NCBI RefSeq assembly: GCF_014652135.1
Contig: NZ_BMYF01000003.1
Location: 209,824 to 273,823, forward strand
DNA: 64,000 nt
Reading direction: 5' to 3'
DNA from: Mongoliitalea lutea
GTDB taxonomy: Bacteria > Bacteroidota > Bacteroidia > Cytophagales > Cyclobacteriaceae
Below are positions 32,939-42,149 of the stretch, in pieces. Each line of letters opens with the position of its first letter. The first letter of the stretch is position 1. The notes beneath the pieces were generated by a model. The model saw only the letters and a program-made list of their open reading frames with translations. It did no database searches and was not told where the DNA came from. The translations under genes were made by a program, and so were the position numbers.

Positions 32939-35587
32939 ATGAGCGATACCAATACACCCAACCCAAACGAAGAAGACGCACGCTTACATGATTCCGTTCC
33001 TGTTACAGGGATGTATAAAGACTGGTTTTTGGACTATGCCTCCTATGTGATCCTGGAGCGGGCAGTTCCGGCCATTGAAGATGGTCTGAAGCCTGTCCAG
33101 CGCAGGATTCTCCATGCTATGAAGGAAATGGATGATGGACGCTTCAACAAAGTGGCCAACATCATCGGTCAATCCATGCAATACCACCCACATGGAGATG
33201 CTTCCATTGGAGATGCCATCGTCAACTTGGGTCAAAAGGATTTGTTGATCGAAACTCAAGGGAACTGGGGGGATATCCGTACTGGTGATGGTGCTGCTGC
33301 TTCCCGATACATCGAGGCACGCCTTTCCAAGTTTGCACTTGAGGTTGTATTCAACCCACAAACCACCGAATGGCAATTATCCTACGATGGAAGAAAGCGG
33401 GAACCGATTACTTTGCCTGTGAAATTTCCTCTGCTATTGGCTCAGGGGGTGGAAGGTATTGCCGTGGGTTTGTCCACCAAGATTCTCCCACACAACTTTG
33501 TTGAGTTGATCCAAGGTTCTATTGCGATCCTAAATGGGGAGCGAACCAACATACTCCCTGATTTTCCAACGGGAGGTCTGGCGGACTTTTCAGAATACAA
33601 TGAAGGACTCAGAGGAGGAAAAGTAAAAGTTCGAGCAAGAATAGAGGAGGAGGATAATAAAACCCTTTTAATCAAAGATATACCGTTTGGAACGACTACC
33701 AATTCTTTGATTGATTCCATTATCAAAGCCAATGATAAAGGGAAAATCAAGATCAAGAAAGTGGTCGATAATACTGCCAAAGATGTAGAGATTCAGGTCC
33801 AATTGGCGCCGGGTCAGTCTCCCGATATGACCATAGACGCCTTGTATGCGTTTACAGACTGTGAGGTCAGCATTTCTCCAAATGCCTGTGTCATTATCGA
33901 AGACAGACCTGTATTCCTATCTGTTAACGATATTCTAGCCTACAATACCAACCAAACCAAGCAATTACTTAAGCGGGAGTTGGAAATCCGTAAGGCGGAG
34001 TTGATGGAGAAATTGTTGTTTTCCTCCTTAGAAAAGATCTTTATTGAAAACAGAATCTATCGGGATATAGAGGAATGTGAAACTTGGGATGCAGTAATTG
34101 AAACCATCGACCGGGGATTAGACCCATTTAAACCAGATTTTTATCGGGAAATCACCACAGAGGACATTATCCGCTTAACCGAAATTAAGATCAAGCGAAT
34201 CTCCAAGTTTGATGCCTTCAAGGCAGATGAGCTGATGCGCAAGTTGCAGGAGGAGTTGAAGGAGGTGAATTACAACTTGAAGCATTTGACAGCTTATGCG
34301 ATCAAGTACTACGAAAATCTCCTGACCAAATATGGTAAGGGTAGGGAGCGAAAAACTGAAATCCGCACATTCGATCAGATTGAAGCTACTGTCGTGGCTG
34401 CCAATAATGCGAAATTGTATGTCAATCGTGCAGATGGTTTTGTAGGTTTTGGATTGAAGAAGGATGAATTCGTCTGCGATTGTTCTGACTTGGATGATAT
34501 CATTGTCTTCAGAAGAGACGGGGTCTGTGTAGTGACCAAAATCCAGGAAAAGGGATTTGTAGGAAAAGACATTATCCATGTGGCAGTCTTCCGAAAAGGA
34601 GATGAGCGCATGGTGTATAATTTGATTTACCTCGATGGAGGCAGTGGCAGGGCTATGGTCAAGCGATTCCAAGTTTTAGCTGTCACAAGAGATCGAGAGT
34701 ATGACCTGACCAAAGGCGGTAAAGGCTCCAAAGTGCTGTATATGACCGCCAATGCTAACGGAGAAGCGGAGATTGTAACTGTTTACTTAACTCAGGGAGC
34801 CAAAGCAAAAATCAAGGTATTTGATTTTGACTTTAGTTCAATAGAAATCAAAGGACGTGCAGCAGGTGGAAATATATTGACAAAATACCCTGTTCGTAAG
34901 ATTCAATTGAAGATGCAGGGTGTTTCTACCCTCGGAGGTTTGGATATTTATTACGATAGTTCCGTAGGTCGATTGAACACCGATCAGCGGGGTAAGAAAA
35001 TTGGTAATTTCCTTGGAGACGACCGTATTTTGGTCTTTTACAAATCCGGAGAATACGAGTTGACCACCTTTGAATTGACCAATCGCTATGAGTCCGCAGA
35101 TGTCTTGTTGATCGAAAAATTTAATCCTGAAGGTGTCATTTCCTGCATCTACTACGACGGAGCTAGCAAAACCTATTTTGTGAAACGCTTCTTGATCGAG
35201 ACGACAACCATCAACAAGAAATTCTCGGTAGTTTCCGACCATAGGCAATCTTACTTAAAAGTAGTCTCCACCGCCAAACAACCACAGGTGAAAGTTCAGC
35301 TGCAAAAAGGCAAGGAACGAGAGGAGGTTGAATACGATTTGGACATGTTGATTGATGTCAAAGGCTGGAAAGCTATCGGTAACAAATTATCTTCCCATCC
35401 GATCCTAGACATCCAACTGATCAGTTCAGTTGCTGAAAGCGAGGAAGAAGAAGAAACAGCATCCTCCGAAACTGAAGATTCAGCATCCTCCTCCGAAGAA
35501 AACACCACCACCGAAGGCTTCGATGTAGGTTCCACCGTCGAGTTCAAAGTCAAAAAAGACGACGAGGAACAGCTGGGGCTGTTTTAG
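32939..35587 (+). CDS. parC: DNA topoisomerase IV subunit A
   Basis: DNA breakage-reunion subunit (882 residues). The catalytic tyrosine is Tyr124 in AASRYIEARLS. The beta-propeller C-terminal half lacks the gyrase-specific QRRGGKG box, having LNTDQRGKKIG instead, so this is ParC and not GyrA. At the quinolone-contact helix the sequence is HPHGDASIGD: the residue aligned with ParC Ser80 is Ala88, and that aligned with Glu84 is Asp92. The protein ends with a long Ser/Glu-rich acidic tail and the final pentapeptide QLGLF, which fits the beta-sliding-clamp-binding consensus. Confidence 0.93.
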   Translation: MSDTNTPNPNEEDARLHDSVPVTGMYKDWFLDYASYVILERAVPAIEDGLKPVQRRILHAMKEMDDGRFNKVANIIGQSMQYHPHGDASIGDAIVNLGQKDLLIETQGNWGDIRTGDGAAASRYIEARLSKFALEVVFNPQTTEWQLSYDGRKREPITLPVKFPLLLAQGVEGIAVGLSTKILPHNFVELIQGSIAILNGERTNILPDFPTGGLADFSEYNEGLRGGKVKVRARIEEEDNKTLLIKDIPFGTTTNSLIDSIIKANDKGKIKIKKVVDNTAKDVEIQVQLAPGQSPDMTIDALYAFTDCEVSISPNACVIIEDRPVFLSVNDILAYNTNQTKQLLKRELEIRKAELMEKLLFSSLEKIFIENRIYRDIEECETWDAVIETIDRGLDPFKPDFYREITTEDIIRLTEIKIKRISKFDAFKADELMRKLQEELKEVNYNLKHLTAYAIKYYENLLTKYGKGRERKTEIRTFDQIEATVVAANNAKLYVNRADGFVGFGLKKDEFVCDCSDLDDIIVFRRDGVCVVTKIQEKGFVGKDIIHVAVFRKGDERMVYNLIYLDGGSGRAMVKRFQVLAVTRDREYDLTKGGKGSKVLYMTANANGEAEIVTVYLTQGAKAKIKVFDFDFSSIEIKGRAAGGNILTKYPVRKIQLKMQGVSTLGGLDIYYDSSVGRLNTDQRGKKIGNFLGDDRILVFYKSGEYELTTFELTNRYESADVLLIEKFNPEGVISCIYYDGASKTYFVKRFLIETTTINKKFSVVSDHRQSYLKVVSTAKQPQVKVQLQKGKEREEVEYDLDMLIDVKGWKAIGNKLSSHPILDIQLISSVAESEEEEETASSETEDSASSSEENTTTEGFDVGSTVEFKVKKDDEEQLGLF

Positions 35588-35636
35588 TAAATTATTGTCG
35601 AAAAGCGAGAAGTAATTCAGTCATTTAGGTGCATAG

Positions 35637-35676
35637 TAAGTAAACCATTAGATATAGAGAATCAATGGTTTACTTA
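35637..35676. terminator. 13-bp inverted repeat between parC and SDR genes
   Basis: TAAGTAAACCATT (35637-35649) pairs with AATGGTTTACTTA (35664-35676) across a 14-base loop. The right arm contains the SDR stop codon. It sits between converging genes and probably terminates parC transcription, although the following TTTGTT is a weak U-tract. Confidence 0.55.
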
Positions 35677-36500
35677 TTTGTTACTAATTCCTCACTCAAA
35701 CTCCACAATTTTTCTCGCATTTCCTTAGATCTAGCAGTGGATGATGGTGTGTTTGGTTTAGAGCTTTTGAAGTAGTAACCATTCAACTTTGAGGAAATTT
35801 CCTGAGTTGCAAGATATATGGATGTGCTTGCCCCTTTGGCAGGCGTTAACATAAAAGGCTCAGCTAATTTCCACATTACTTTAAATATTCCACCTGCCTC
35901 ATTTCCGAATCTTGTTTTAACCACACCTGGATGTAAGGCATAAGATGATAGTCCCTGATCTCCATAATGATCAACCAAAGATTTGCTGAAAAGGATATTA
36001 CACAATTTTGCATTCGCATAAGCGGTGAATGAATTGAATCCGTTTTGACATTTGGCTAAGTTATTAAAATCAATTTTTGCTGCTCTGTGCGCTTCAGAGC
36101 TTACATTAATTACCCTAGGATGTTTTGATTTAAGTAAAACAGGGATTAATTTTTTTGTAAGTAAAAAGTGCCCCAAATGGTTTGTAGCAAATGAGAGCTC
36201 CAAACCATCAACAGTTAATTCTTTCTTCTGGAAAATTCCTCCTGCATTATTAATCAAAACATCAATAACTTTAGTATTCGCAAGTATATTTTCAGCAGCT
36301 TTTTCAACAGATTTTAAATCAGATAGATCAAGTTGAATAAATTGGATTTTTTCTTGTGTGTTGGGGCTAAATGTCTGTATTAGTTGCCTTGCTTTGTTAT
36401 CGTTTCTAGCTAAAATAAAAATTTTATCAAATTTTTTAACCAATGCTTTCAAGGTTTCTTCCCCAATACCCGATGTTGGGCCAGTTATTGCAAGTATCAT
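35670..36500 (-). CDS. SDR, retinol-dehydrogenase-like
   Basis: Short-chain dehydrogenase of 276 residues with ITGPTSGIGEETLKALV, the ILARNDNKARQL strand-turn suggesting NADP preference, the NNAGGIFQ motif, catalytic Ser in NVSSEAHRA and the YANAK Tyr/Lys pair. It shows the RDH/WW-domain oxidoreductase pattern (GLELSFATNHLGHFLLT, YALHPGVVKTRFG) that Bacteroidota use widely with unknown lipophilic substrates. It lies 95 bases downstream of the TetR gene on the same strand and may be in its regulon. Confidence 0.88.
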   Translation of the reverse strand: MILAITGPTSGIGEETLKALVKKFDKIFILARNDNKARQLIQTFSPNTQEKIQFIQLDLSDLKSVEKAAENILANTKVIDVLINNAGGIFQKKELTVDGLELSFATNHLGHFLLTKKLIPVLLKSKHPRVINVSSEAHRAAKIDFNNLAKCQNGFNSFTAYANAKLCNILFSKSLVDHYGDQGLSSYALHPGVVKTRFGNEAGGIFKVMWKLAEPFMLTPAKGASTSIYLATQEISSKLNGYYFKSSKPNTPSSTARSKEMREKLWSLSEELVTNK

Positions 36501-36595
36501 AGTTCAATCACATATGTTTGAGAAATAACATCAAGTTTGATTTAATGGTTTAGAAAAATATATTTCATATAAGTGTTGAAATACTTGCAAAAAAA

Positions 36596-37297
36596 TCAAA
36601 ACAATGACGCTTGGATGGCTTTAGGTTTTGAAGCTTGAATAGTACCTCGCAACATTTCTTGCATTAATTTAATGAAGCCTGGTTTCCAGTTTTCTAGATG
36701 CAATTTTAACTCTTTGCCTTCAAATCCAACAGGACCTGAAAGTCTTTCAAAACCAATCAACATGCTCCAAATTGTATAAAAGGTAATTTCTGCCTGTAAT
36801 TCAGGGCGAATACTTCCATCTTTTATTCCTAGTGAAACCATTTGAACACCTAGCTTACCACAATCATGATGGATTTCCAACAGTTTTTTAAAATGCTCAC
36901 TTTCCAAAATTAGGGGATGGATAGAATTTCTGCTTTCTTCGTTATTATATAACTGTACCAAATTCATAAAATTCAGGATCGCTTCATTAAGCATCCTATT
37001 TTCTAAGACGAATTCAAGATATCTGTTCGTCAGGTCGGTAACCATTTCCATGCCAGTACGTCCCTTGAACTTGAAAACTTCTCTAAAAACAGCACGAAGC
37101 TCATCAAAAGCCTTTTTCGTGACTGCCATATATAAATCTTCTTTGTTTTTGAAATAAAAATAAGTCAATCCTTTACTGATTTTAGCATGCTTGGCCACAT
37201 CTTCCATCTTAGTTGCTGTGTATCCTTTGGTGCTAAAAAGTTTGATTGCACCATCTAAGATTTGTTTTTCCTTTTTTTCACGATCTTTTGTTGCCAT
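36596..37297 (-). CDS. TetR-family transcriptional regulator
   Basis: A 233-residue TetR-type repressor. The helix-turn-helix occupies about residues 8-55 (ILDGAIKLFSTKGYTATKMEDVAKHAKISKGLTYFYFKNKEDLY); the all-helical ligand-binding domain that follows is family-specific. It is transcribed from a TACTTTTG box 18 bases upstream and may control itself and the SDR gene downstream. No ligand can be inferred. Confidence 0.92.
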   Translation of the reverse strand: MATKDREKKEKQILDGAIKLFSTKGYTATKMEDVAKHAKISKGLTYFYFKNKEDLYMAVTKKAFDELRAVFREVFKFKGRTGMEMVTDLTNRYLEFVLENRMLNEAILNFMNLVQLYNNEESRNSIHPLILESEHFKKLLEIHHDCGKLGVQMVSLGIKDGSIRPELQAEITFYTIWSMLIGFERLSGPVGFEGKELKLHLENWKPGFIKLMQEMLRGTIQASKPKAIQASLF

Positions 37298-37314
37298 ATT
37301 TTATGAATTATATT

Positions 37315-37322
37315 CAAAAGTA
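37315..37322 (-). promoter_or_regulatory. -7 promoter box of tetR-like gene
   Basis: The minus strand reads TACTTTTG, a perfect TAnnTTTG box ending 18 bases upstream of the ATG. A TTTG that is the end of a T-run lies only 12 bases upstream. The predicted start leaves a leader of about 11 bases. Confidence 0.55.
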
Positions 37323-37335
37323 TTAAACTTCATTC

Positions 37336-37364
37336 AAAAAAAATAGGCTGTATAAACAGCCTAT
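37336..37364 (-). terminator. Rho-independent terminator of 37395-38024 gene
   Basis: Minus-strand stem ATAGGCTGT/ACAGCCTAT (37364-37356 with 37351-37343), 4-base loop, then eight T. Confidence 0.9.
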
Positions 37365-37394
37365 GATAACTCATTCATTATAAGTCTAGAAAAT

Positions 37395-38024
37395 TTAACT
37401 CAATATACATAATTCAAATGATAACCATTGACTTTGATTCATAATCCTTTCTATATTTTCAATGTATGTACTCAGGCATTCTCTTAAGTTTATAGAATTT
37501 TTTAGTTTTTCATCTATGATTTGAGATTTGCCAATTTCATGGAGTTTAACTAAGCGATTTTCTAACTCTTCAAGATCAATCTTTCCATTTAAGTATAAAT
37601 CCAAAACAGACCGTCTTTCATCAGATAAGTTATTGATAATTGTTCTAATTGCTATTCTATAATTCTGGCTATTAGCATTTCTACATTCACTAAAATTATT
37701 TGTTGCAGTTCTAACTCTAACTAATTGTGATAAAGAAAGATTAATACTTCGAATGCAGGAAAACAAAATGAGATCATTTCCTTCTAAAATATCTGAATCT
37801 GATCTTGAAAGTCCATAAATACCATGCATTCCATCATTTTCTACACTGAAATCTTCACTTTCAGTACCACCGAGTAAATTAAATTGAAAGAAAGTGTTAT
37901 GCAACGATTCGATTAATATTTCGCGTCGTTCATTTGGGCCAATAGAATCATCTTCTAATCGACAGGAATTTAATATCCCTGTCAGAATAAAAGCAACGAA
38001 TAATTGGGCCAATAATCTTTTCAT
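37395..38024 (-). CDS. Lipoprotein of unknown function
   Basis: A 209-residue lipoprotein. The ATG at 38024 gives MKRLLAQLFVAFILTGILNSC with the lipobox cysteine near residue 21. The mature protein is mostly helical, with many Arg/Asn/Glu residues. Four further cysteines (in LFSCIRS, FSECRNA, LRECLS and FELCIL) may form disulfides. I recognise no family. It is monocistronic, ending before its own terminator. Its A/T-rich composition is like its neighbours. Confidence 0.7.
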   Translation of the reverse strand: MKRLLAQLFVAFILTGILNSCRLEDDSIGPNERREILIESLHNTFFQFNLLGGTESEDFSVENDGMHGIYGLSRSDSDILEGNDLILFSCIRSINLSLSQLVRVRTATNNFSECRNANSQNYRIAIRTIINNLSDERRSVLDLYLNGKIDLEELENRLVKLHEIGKSQIIDEKLKNSINLRECLSTYIENIERIMNQSQWLSFELCILS

Positions 38025-38091
38025 GAACACTTACTTTATTATGTAAAGTCAATAATTTAGAAAAAAATTCTCATATTAAAGTAGATATATT

Positions 38092-39384
38092 TTACTTAAT
38101 TTGCACGATGTAATAGTTCTTTTTCCCTTTTTGAACCAACAAATACTTATTCTGAAGCAAGCTGAAGGATGGTTTAGCCTGTGGGTCAGAAACTTTTTCC
38201 TTATTGATCGCAACACCACCTCCTTGAATCATTTTTCTTGCCTCACCTTTGGAAGGGAAGATAATAAAGTTTGTTTGCTCAGACAGCAAATCCACTAGTG
38301 AAGCACATGCCTCATAGGATTCTTTGGAAATTTCAGCTTGAGGAACACCTTCAAACACCTGTAAGAAAGTACGTTCATCTAAGATTGCTAAATCTTCTGT
38401 AGATGATTTTCCAAATAAAATCTCGGATGCTTTCAAAGCCATTTCATATTCCGCTTCCCCATGCACCATGATTGTCACCTGTTTGGCTATTTCACGCTGC
38501 AATGCCCGTAGGTGGGGGGCCGCTTGATGTTCTTCCTCCAACTTTTCAATGGTAGCTTGATCCAACACAGTAAAAATTCGGATATACTTTGCAGCATCTT
38601 CATCGGATACATTCAGCCAAAACTGATAAAATTTATAAGGTGAAGTCTTTTCAGGATCTAACCAAACAGAGCCTGATTCGGTTTTTCCGAATTTGGTACC
38701 ATCAGCTTTGGTAATCAATGGAACAGTCAATGCGTAGGCGGAACCACCTTCCATTTTTCTAATCAATTCTGTTCCTGTTACGATATTCCCCCATTGATCG
38801 GAGCCACCTAGTTGGATGCTAACATTGGAATTTTTCCACAAATGATAGAAGTCATACCCCTGAATCAGTTGGTAGGAAAATTCAGTAAAGGATAGGCCAT
38901 TACCATCTTCCAATCTTCTCTTGACTGAGTCCTTAGCCATCATGTAATTGACCGTAATGTATTTGCCTACATCCCGGATAAATTCCAAAAAGCTAAATTG
39001 GGACATCCAATCGTAGTTATTTACTAGTTCGGCTTTATTAGAGGCTCCTTCGGAGAAATTTAAAAATTTACCCAATTGCTGTTGCAAGCAGGCTACGTTA
39101 TGGTCAAGTGTTGCTTTATCTAACAAATTTCTTTCAGCAGATTTGAAACTTGGATCCCCAATCATTCCTGTCGCTCCACCTACCAAGGCAAAAGGCTTAT
39201 GTCCGGCACGTTGAAAATGCAAAAGCGTCATCACACCAACCAAATGCCCAATATGTAAAGAATCTGCTGTAGGATCAAAGCCAAGATAGGCAGAGGCCAT
39301 GCCTTTGGCTAAATGTTCCTCAATCTCAGGTGTCATATCCTGAAGCATTCCTCTCCAGCGTAATTCTTCTATAAAATTGTTCAT
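38092..39384 (-). CDS. tyrS: Tyrosyl-tRNA synthetase
   Basis: Class I aminoacyl-tRNA synthetase that charges tRNA-Tyr. From the ATG at 39384 (430 residues), the signature is [10 protein letters not shown] (HIGH at 44-47), with the KMSKS-type loop reading KFGKTESG. The tyrosine-specificity residues lie in YLGFDPTA and YQLIQGYDF, and the [11 protein letters not shown] motif is complete. A C-terminal S4 RNA-binding domain follows ([18 protein letters not shown]). The frame continues upstream to 39432, but those codons overlie the promoter at 39410-39437. A standard housekeeping gene. Confidence 0.97.
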   Translation of the reverse strand: MNNFIEELRWRGMLQDMTPEIEEHLAKGMASAYLGFDPTADSLHIGHLVGVMTLLHFQRAGHKPFALVGGATGMIGDPSFKSAERNLLDKATLDHNVACLQQQLGKFLNFSEGASNKAELVNNYDWMSQFSFLEFIRDVGKYITVNYMMAKDSVKRRLEDGNGLSFTEFSYQLIQGYDFYHLWKNSNVSIQLGGSDQWGNIVTGTELIRKMEGGSAYALTVPLITKADGTKFGKTESGSVWLDPEKTSPYKFYQFWLNVSDEDAAKYIRIFTVLDQATIEKLEEEHQAAPHLRALQREIAKQVTIMVHGEAEYEMALKASEILFGKSSTEDLAILDERTFLQVFEGVPQAEISKESYEACASLVDLLSEQTNFIIFPSKGEARKMIQGGGVAINKEKVSDPQAKPSFSLLQNKYLLVQKGKKNYYIVQIK

Positions 39385-39409
39385 GTTGACTACTAAATTT
39401 TTGAATGCG

Positions 39410-39437
39410 CAAATATAGACTATGTTAACCAAACAAA
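39410..39437 (-). promoter_or_regulatory. Promoter of tyrS
   Basis: Minus strand: TTTG (39437-39434), 16-base spacer, TATATTTG (39417-39410). Transcription should start near 39403, giving a leader of about 19 bases. Confidence 0.75.
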
Positions 39438-39502
39438 CTTTTCTCTGCTTTGAAAATTGGGCAACTAAAATGAATCTATGCTTCCGAAGTTTAAAATAGA
39501 AG

Positions 39503-40096
39503 CTAGGAATCTACATTCTTTAGTCTAAAAACATCCTCAGCTGTGTCCACATCAAATGCACCTTTTGGAAAGGAGATCGTATCTACATCCTCAGGATACT
39601 TGAAAAAAAGTTTCTTGGCACCCATATCCTTTTGTTGGGAAAGTAATTCTTCAAAATAATCCCGATGGATAAAAGCTGGAACTCCTAAGGTATCGGAATA
39701 AGCAGAAGCAATCAACTTTTTATTAGTTGATAAATGTTTGTTTTTTAATTGAGTAATTACATCTGTATCAACAAAAGGTTGATCTGAAACCAATAAAAAA
39801 ATCCCATCGATTGCATCCTCTTTCAATAGGGCGGATAAGCCCAATCGTAAGGAAGTTGACATGCCATCTGACCAAGTCTCATTGATCACGTAAGGAAAGG
39901 GGTAGTTTTGAAATACATCAAGAATCTTGGCTGCATGAGCACCTAGTACTACCAATAACCGCTGACCTACCACTGGGCTGACAACTTCTATTGCATGCTG
40001 AAGCAACATTTTTCCTTGGTATTCCAACAATTGCTTGGGTTGCCCCAGACGCGTAGATGCTCCGGCGGCTAGAATGATGGCAGCAAAATCATTCAT
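39503..40096 (-). CDS. MocA/MobA-like nucleotidyltransferase
   Basis: A 197-residue NTP transferase with the N-terminal motif [18 protein letters not shown], the metal-binding [10 protein letters not shown] and the downstream [14 protein letters not shown]. This is the pattern of the MocA branch, which attaches CMP to molybdopterin in molybdoenzyme maturation. The ATG at 40096 is 9 bases inside the longest frame and fits the family N-terminus. It overlaps the end of the XdhC gene by 8 bases. The two are typical partners in loading molybdenum cofactor into xanthine-dehydrogenase-type enzymes, but no such enzyme is encoded here. Confidence 0.85.
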   Translation of the reverse strand: MNDFAAIILAAGASTRLGQPKQLLEYQGKMLLQHAIEVVSPVVGQRLLVVLGAHAAKILDVFQNYPFPYVINETWSDGMSTSLRLGLSALLKEDAIDGIFLLVSDQPFVDTDVITQLKNKHLSTNKKLIASAYSDTLGVPAFIHRDYFEELLSQQKDMGAKKLFFKYPEDVDTISFPKGAFDVDTAEDVFRLKNVDS

Positions 40097-41210
40097 GGCT
40101 CGCATGAATTGGTCCCTCCAATGCTCTCAAAAATCCTGCTGGCTTCCTTTGCAGCACAGCCATTATTTCACTCAGTGCGGATAGTGCTATCGCTTCCGAA
40201 CCCTCTGCACCAATATGCAATCCCATGGGCCCATAAATCCTGTCTTGTGGGATACTTAGTCCTTGTTTTTCCAAGCGCTCAAAAAGCTTCAATGATTTCT
40301 TTTTGGGACCAAGGATTCCAATGTAAGGTAAGGGTAGGGGAAGTAGACTTTCGAGAAGGGTAGCCTCGTATTCGAAATTGTGGGTCATGAGAAGTGCCAC
40401 AGTGTATTTATCCACTTCAATTCCGATCAAGGCCTCAGAGGCAGAACGAACACGAACTTCTTTCGCTAAGGGAAATCGCTCAGCGGTTGCATGGGTTTTT
40501 CGTCCATCCGTTACGGTCACTTCCCAACCTAAAATAGCAGCAAGTTGCGTCACAGCAATCGTATCATTGCCGGCTCCAAATAAGAGGATATGAACAGGAG
40601 GGTAGATGGGTTCAATTAAACAGAAATGCGCTTCATTTTCAGCTATTTTTTTTACTATAGTATTTTGTATATCAACATATTGACTGTACTCATCTAATAA
40701 TTGATTGATTAAATCTAAAGTATTAGGTGTAGATCGAAAGAATGTTTCTGTTTGAGTTAAACAGGCAACAGTTCCAACTTGATTTTGAGCGGTAGGATCC
40801 AGGTCAAAAAGCGTTAATAGTGTAGCAGTTTCCCTATTGGAGATAGCTTTTTCGAGGAGTTTTACGGGATTGCTTGCATCCTTAAAATCAACCGATTCGA
40901 TCAGTACATGAATAATACCATTGCACCCCAATCCAACACCAAATTTTTGATCATCTTCATCGGTGGTATCATACATCACAATGCTAGCGCGCTGTTTGAA
41001 AATGACTGCTTGAGCTTTCCTTAGCGCATCACCTTCCAGGCAACCACCAGAAATAGCACCCGTAAGTTGACCGTTTTCAGACACCAACATGCGTGCACCA
41101 GGTCTTCGGTAAGCTGAACCTTCGACTTTTACGACGGTTGCAAGTGCACAGGATTCATTTCTTGATTCATACAGGTGATACTGACGGATGATTTCTTTAA
41201 ACTCTTTCAT
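40089..41210 (-). CDS. XdhC/CoxI-family molybdoenzyme maturation protein
   Basis: Accessory protein (373 residues) that sulfurates or inserts molybdenum cofactor into xanthine-dehydrogenase/CO-dehydrogenase-type enzymes. The N-terminal XdhC/CoxI domain contains GSAYRRPGARMLV, GAISGGCLEGDALRKA and GLGCNGIIHV. The C-terminal Rossmann domain begins ILLFGAGNDTIAVTQLAAILG and includes LMTHNFEYEATLL and YIGILGPKKK. The promoter box is so close (41216-41223) that the mRNA may be nearly leaderless. It is co-transcribed with the MocA-like gene. Confidence 0.88.
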   Translation of the reverse strand: MKEFKEIIRQYHLYESRNESCALATVVKVEGSAYRRPGARMLVSENGQLTGAISGGCLEGDALRKAQAVIFKQRASIVMYDTTDEDDQKFGVGLGCNGIIHVLIESVDFKDASNPVKLLEKAISNRETATLLTLFDLDPTAQNQVGTVACLTQTETFFRSTPNTLDLINQLLDEYSQYVDIQNTIVKKIAENEAHFCLIEPIYPPVHILLFGAGNDTIAVTQLAAILGWEVTVTDGRKTHATAERFPLAKEVRVRSASEALIGIEVDKYTVALLMTHNFEYEATLLESLLPLPLPYIGILGPKKKSLKLFERLEKQGLSIPQDRIYGPMGLHIGAEGSEAIALSALSEIMAVLQRKPAGFLRALEGPIHASHE

Positions 41211-41215
41211 TGTTT

Positions 41216-41246
41216 CAAAAATAGCGCTATTTAAAACTTAGTTCAA
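41216..41246 (-). promoter_or_regulatory. Promoter of xdhC-mocA-like operon
   Basis: Minus strand: TTG (41246-41244), 20-base spacer, TATTTTTG (41223-41216). The predicted start site falls at about 41209-41210, on the ATG itself. Confidence 0.6.
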
Positions 41247-41299
41247 TGTTAAATTCATTTTTTACAGTAGATTTAAGCCAACAATCCAAGATTCATCAC

Positions 41300-41785
41300 A
41301 TGATCAATCCAAAAATTGCAGAAATAAAGAAATCGTTAAATTATTTAGACGAAAAGGAATTACGGAGTTTACTGCTGGATATTATCGGGTTTACGACGGA
41401 TAATAAACGTTATGCATATTTTAAGTTGCATGAACAGCAAGATGAGCATTTCTTTTTGGTAGAAAGTAAGGAATTCTTGGGAGAAGAATTTGGTAAGGCA
41501 TCTATGGCAAATTTTTGGTCAAGTAAGAAATCTCTACAGAAGCTTCGTAGCACCTTGAATAAAATGTTGAAGTTTACCAAACGGAAAGAATTTCAACTTG
41601 AGTTGATTTTATTTTTCTGTGAGCAAACCAAAGAATACGGCTATCTAGATTATAGACATCCGGTCATCCACAACTTGTATCATACACAGCTTCGCAAGGC
41701 AGAAAATCTAATCAGCAAGCTACACGAGGATTTGCAGTACGATTACCAGATGCAGTTGGAAGAGTTGGCGGTGGAAAGTGAATAG
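41300..41785 (+). CDS. Conserved hypothetical protein (possibly DUF6155-like)
   Basis: A 161-residue, soluble, mostly helical protein rich in Lys/Glu/Leu. The N-terminal stretch INPKIAEIKKSLNYLDEKEL and the repeated leucine spacing recall DUF6155-type proteins, but I am not sure. An in-frame ATG at 41246 would add 18 residues (MLNSFFTVDLSQQSKIHH) that overlie the divergent xdhC promoter, so 41300 is preferred. It is single, and a repeat-bearing intergenic region follows. Confidence 0.65.
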   Translation: MINPKIAEIKKSLNYLDEKELRSLLLDIIGFTTDNKRYAYFKLHEQQDEHFFLVESKEFLGEEFGKASMANFWSSKKSLQKLRSTLNKMLKFTKRKEFQLELILFFCEQTKEYGYLDYRHPVIHNLYHTQLRKAENLISKLHEDLQYDYQMQLEELAVESE

Positions 41786-42149
41786 TGATCAGTGAACAGT
41801 GAGTAGTGAAATTGCAAAAGGATGAAGGTTGAAAATGAAATATGCTAGCGCGAAATAAATTGAAATTTGCTTTCGGCGATATAATTGCGGCGTGTTGGTA
41901 AAAGAATTATTCTTAAAAAAATTGTCAAGTAATTTTAGGATGAGACAAAAATAAGAAGTGAGAGAGCAGTTAGCGTACCGGTGGCTGAGCGGAGTTGAAG
42001 CCATAAGTCTTTTATCTAAATCCTTGGTACTTGGTACATGGTTCTTTGTACTACCTATAATTGTTATATAATTTACATTATGTTAAATAGAATTACGCAA
42101 GAGTCCCTAACATAGAACAATCATAGCCCTTTAGCCTATCTACAGCACC
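41786..42149. repeat. Intergenic stretch with dispersed repeats
   Basis: This 364-base gap holds no gene that I can support. GTGAATAGTGATCAGTGAAC and following bases (about 41777-41812) are the reverse-complement form of the ACTGTTCACTG satellite at 25 kb. The 26-bp element lies at 41978-42003. TTGGTACTTGGTACATGG-like text follows (42025-42045). The upstream region of the transporter is within the last 100 bases, but no clear promoter is seen. Confidence 0.7.
41978..42003 (+). repeat. Dispersed 26-bp element, copy 2
   Basis: CCGGTGGCTGAGCGGAGTTG then AAGCCA. It matches the minus strand of 25088-25113 at 25 of 26 bases. Confidence 0.8.
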
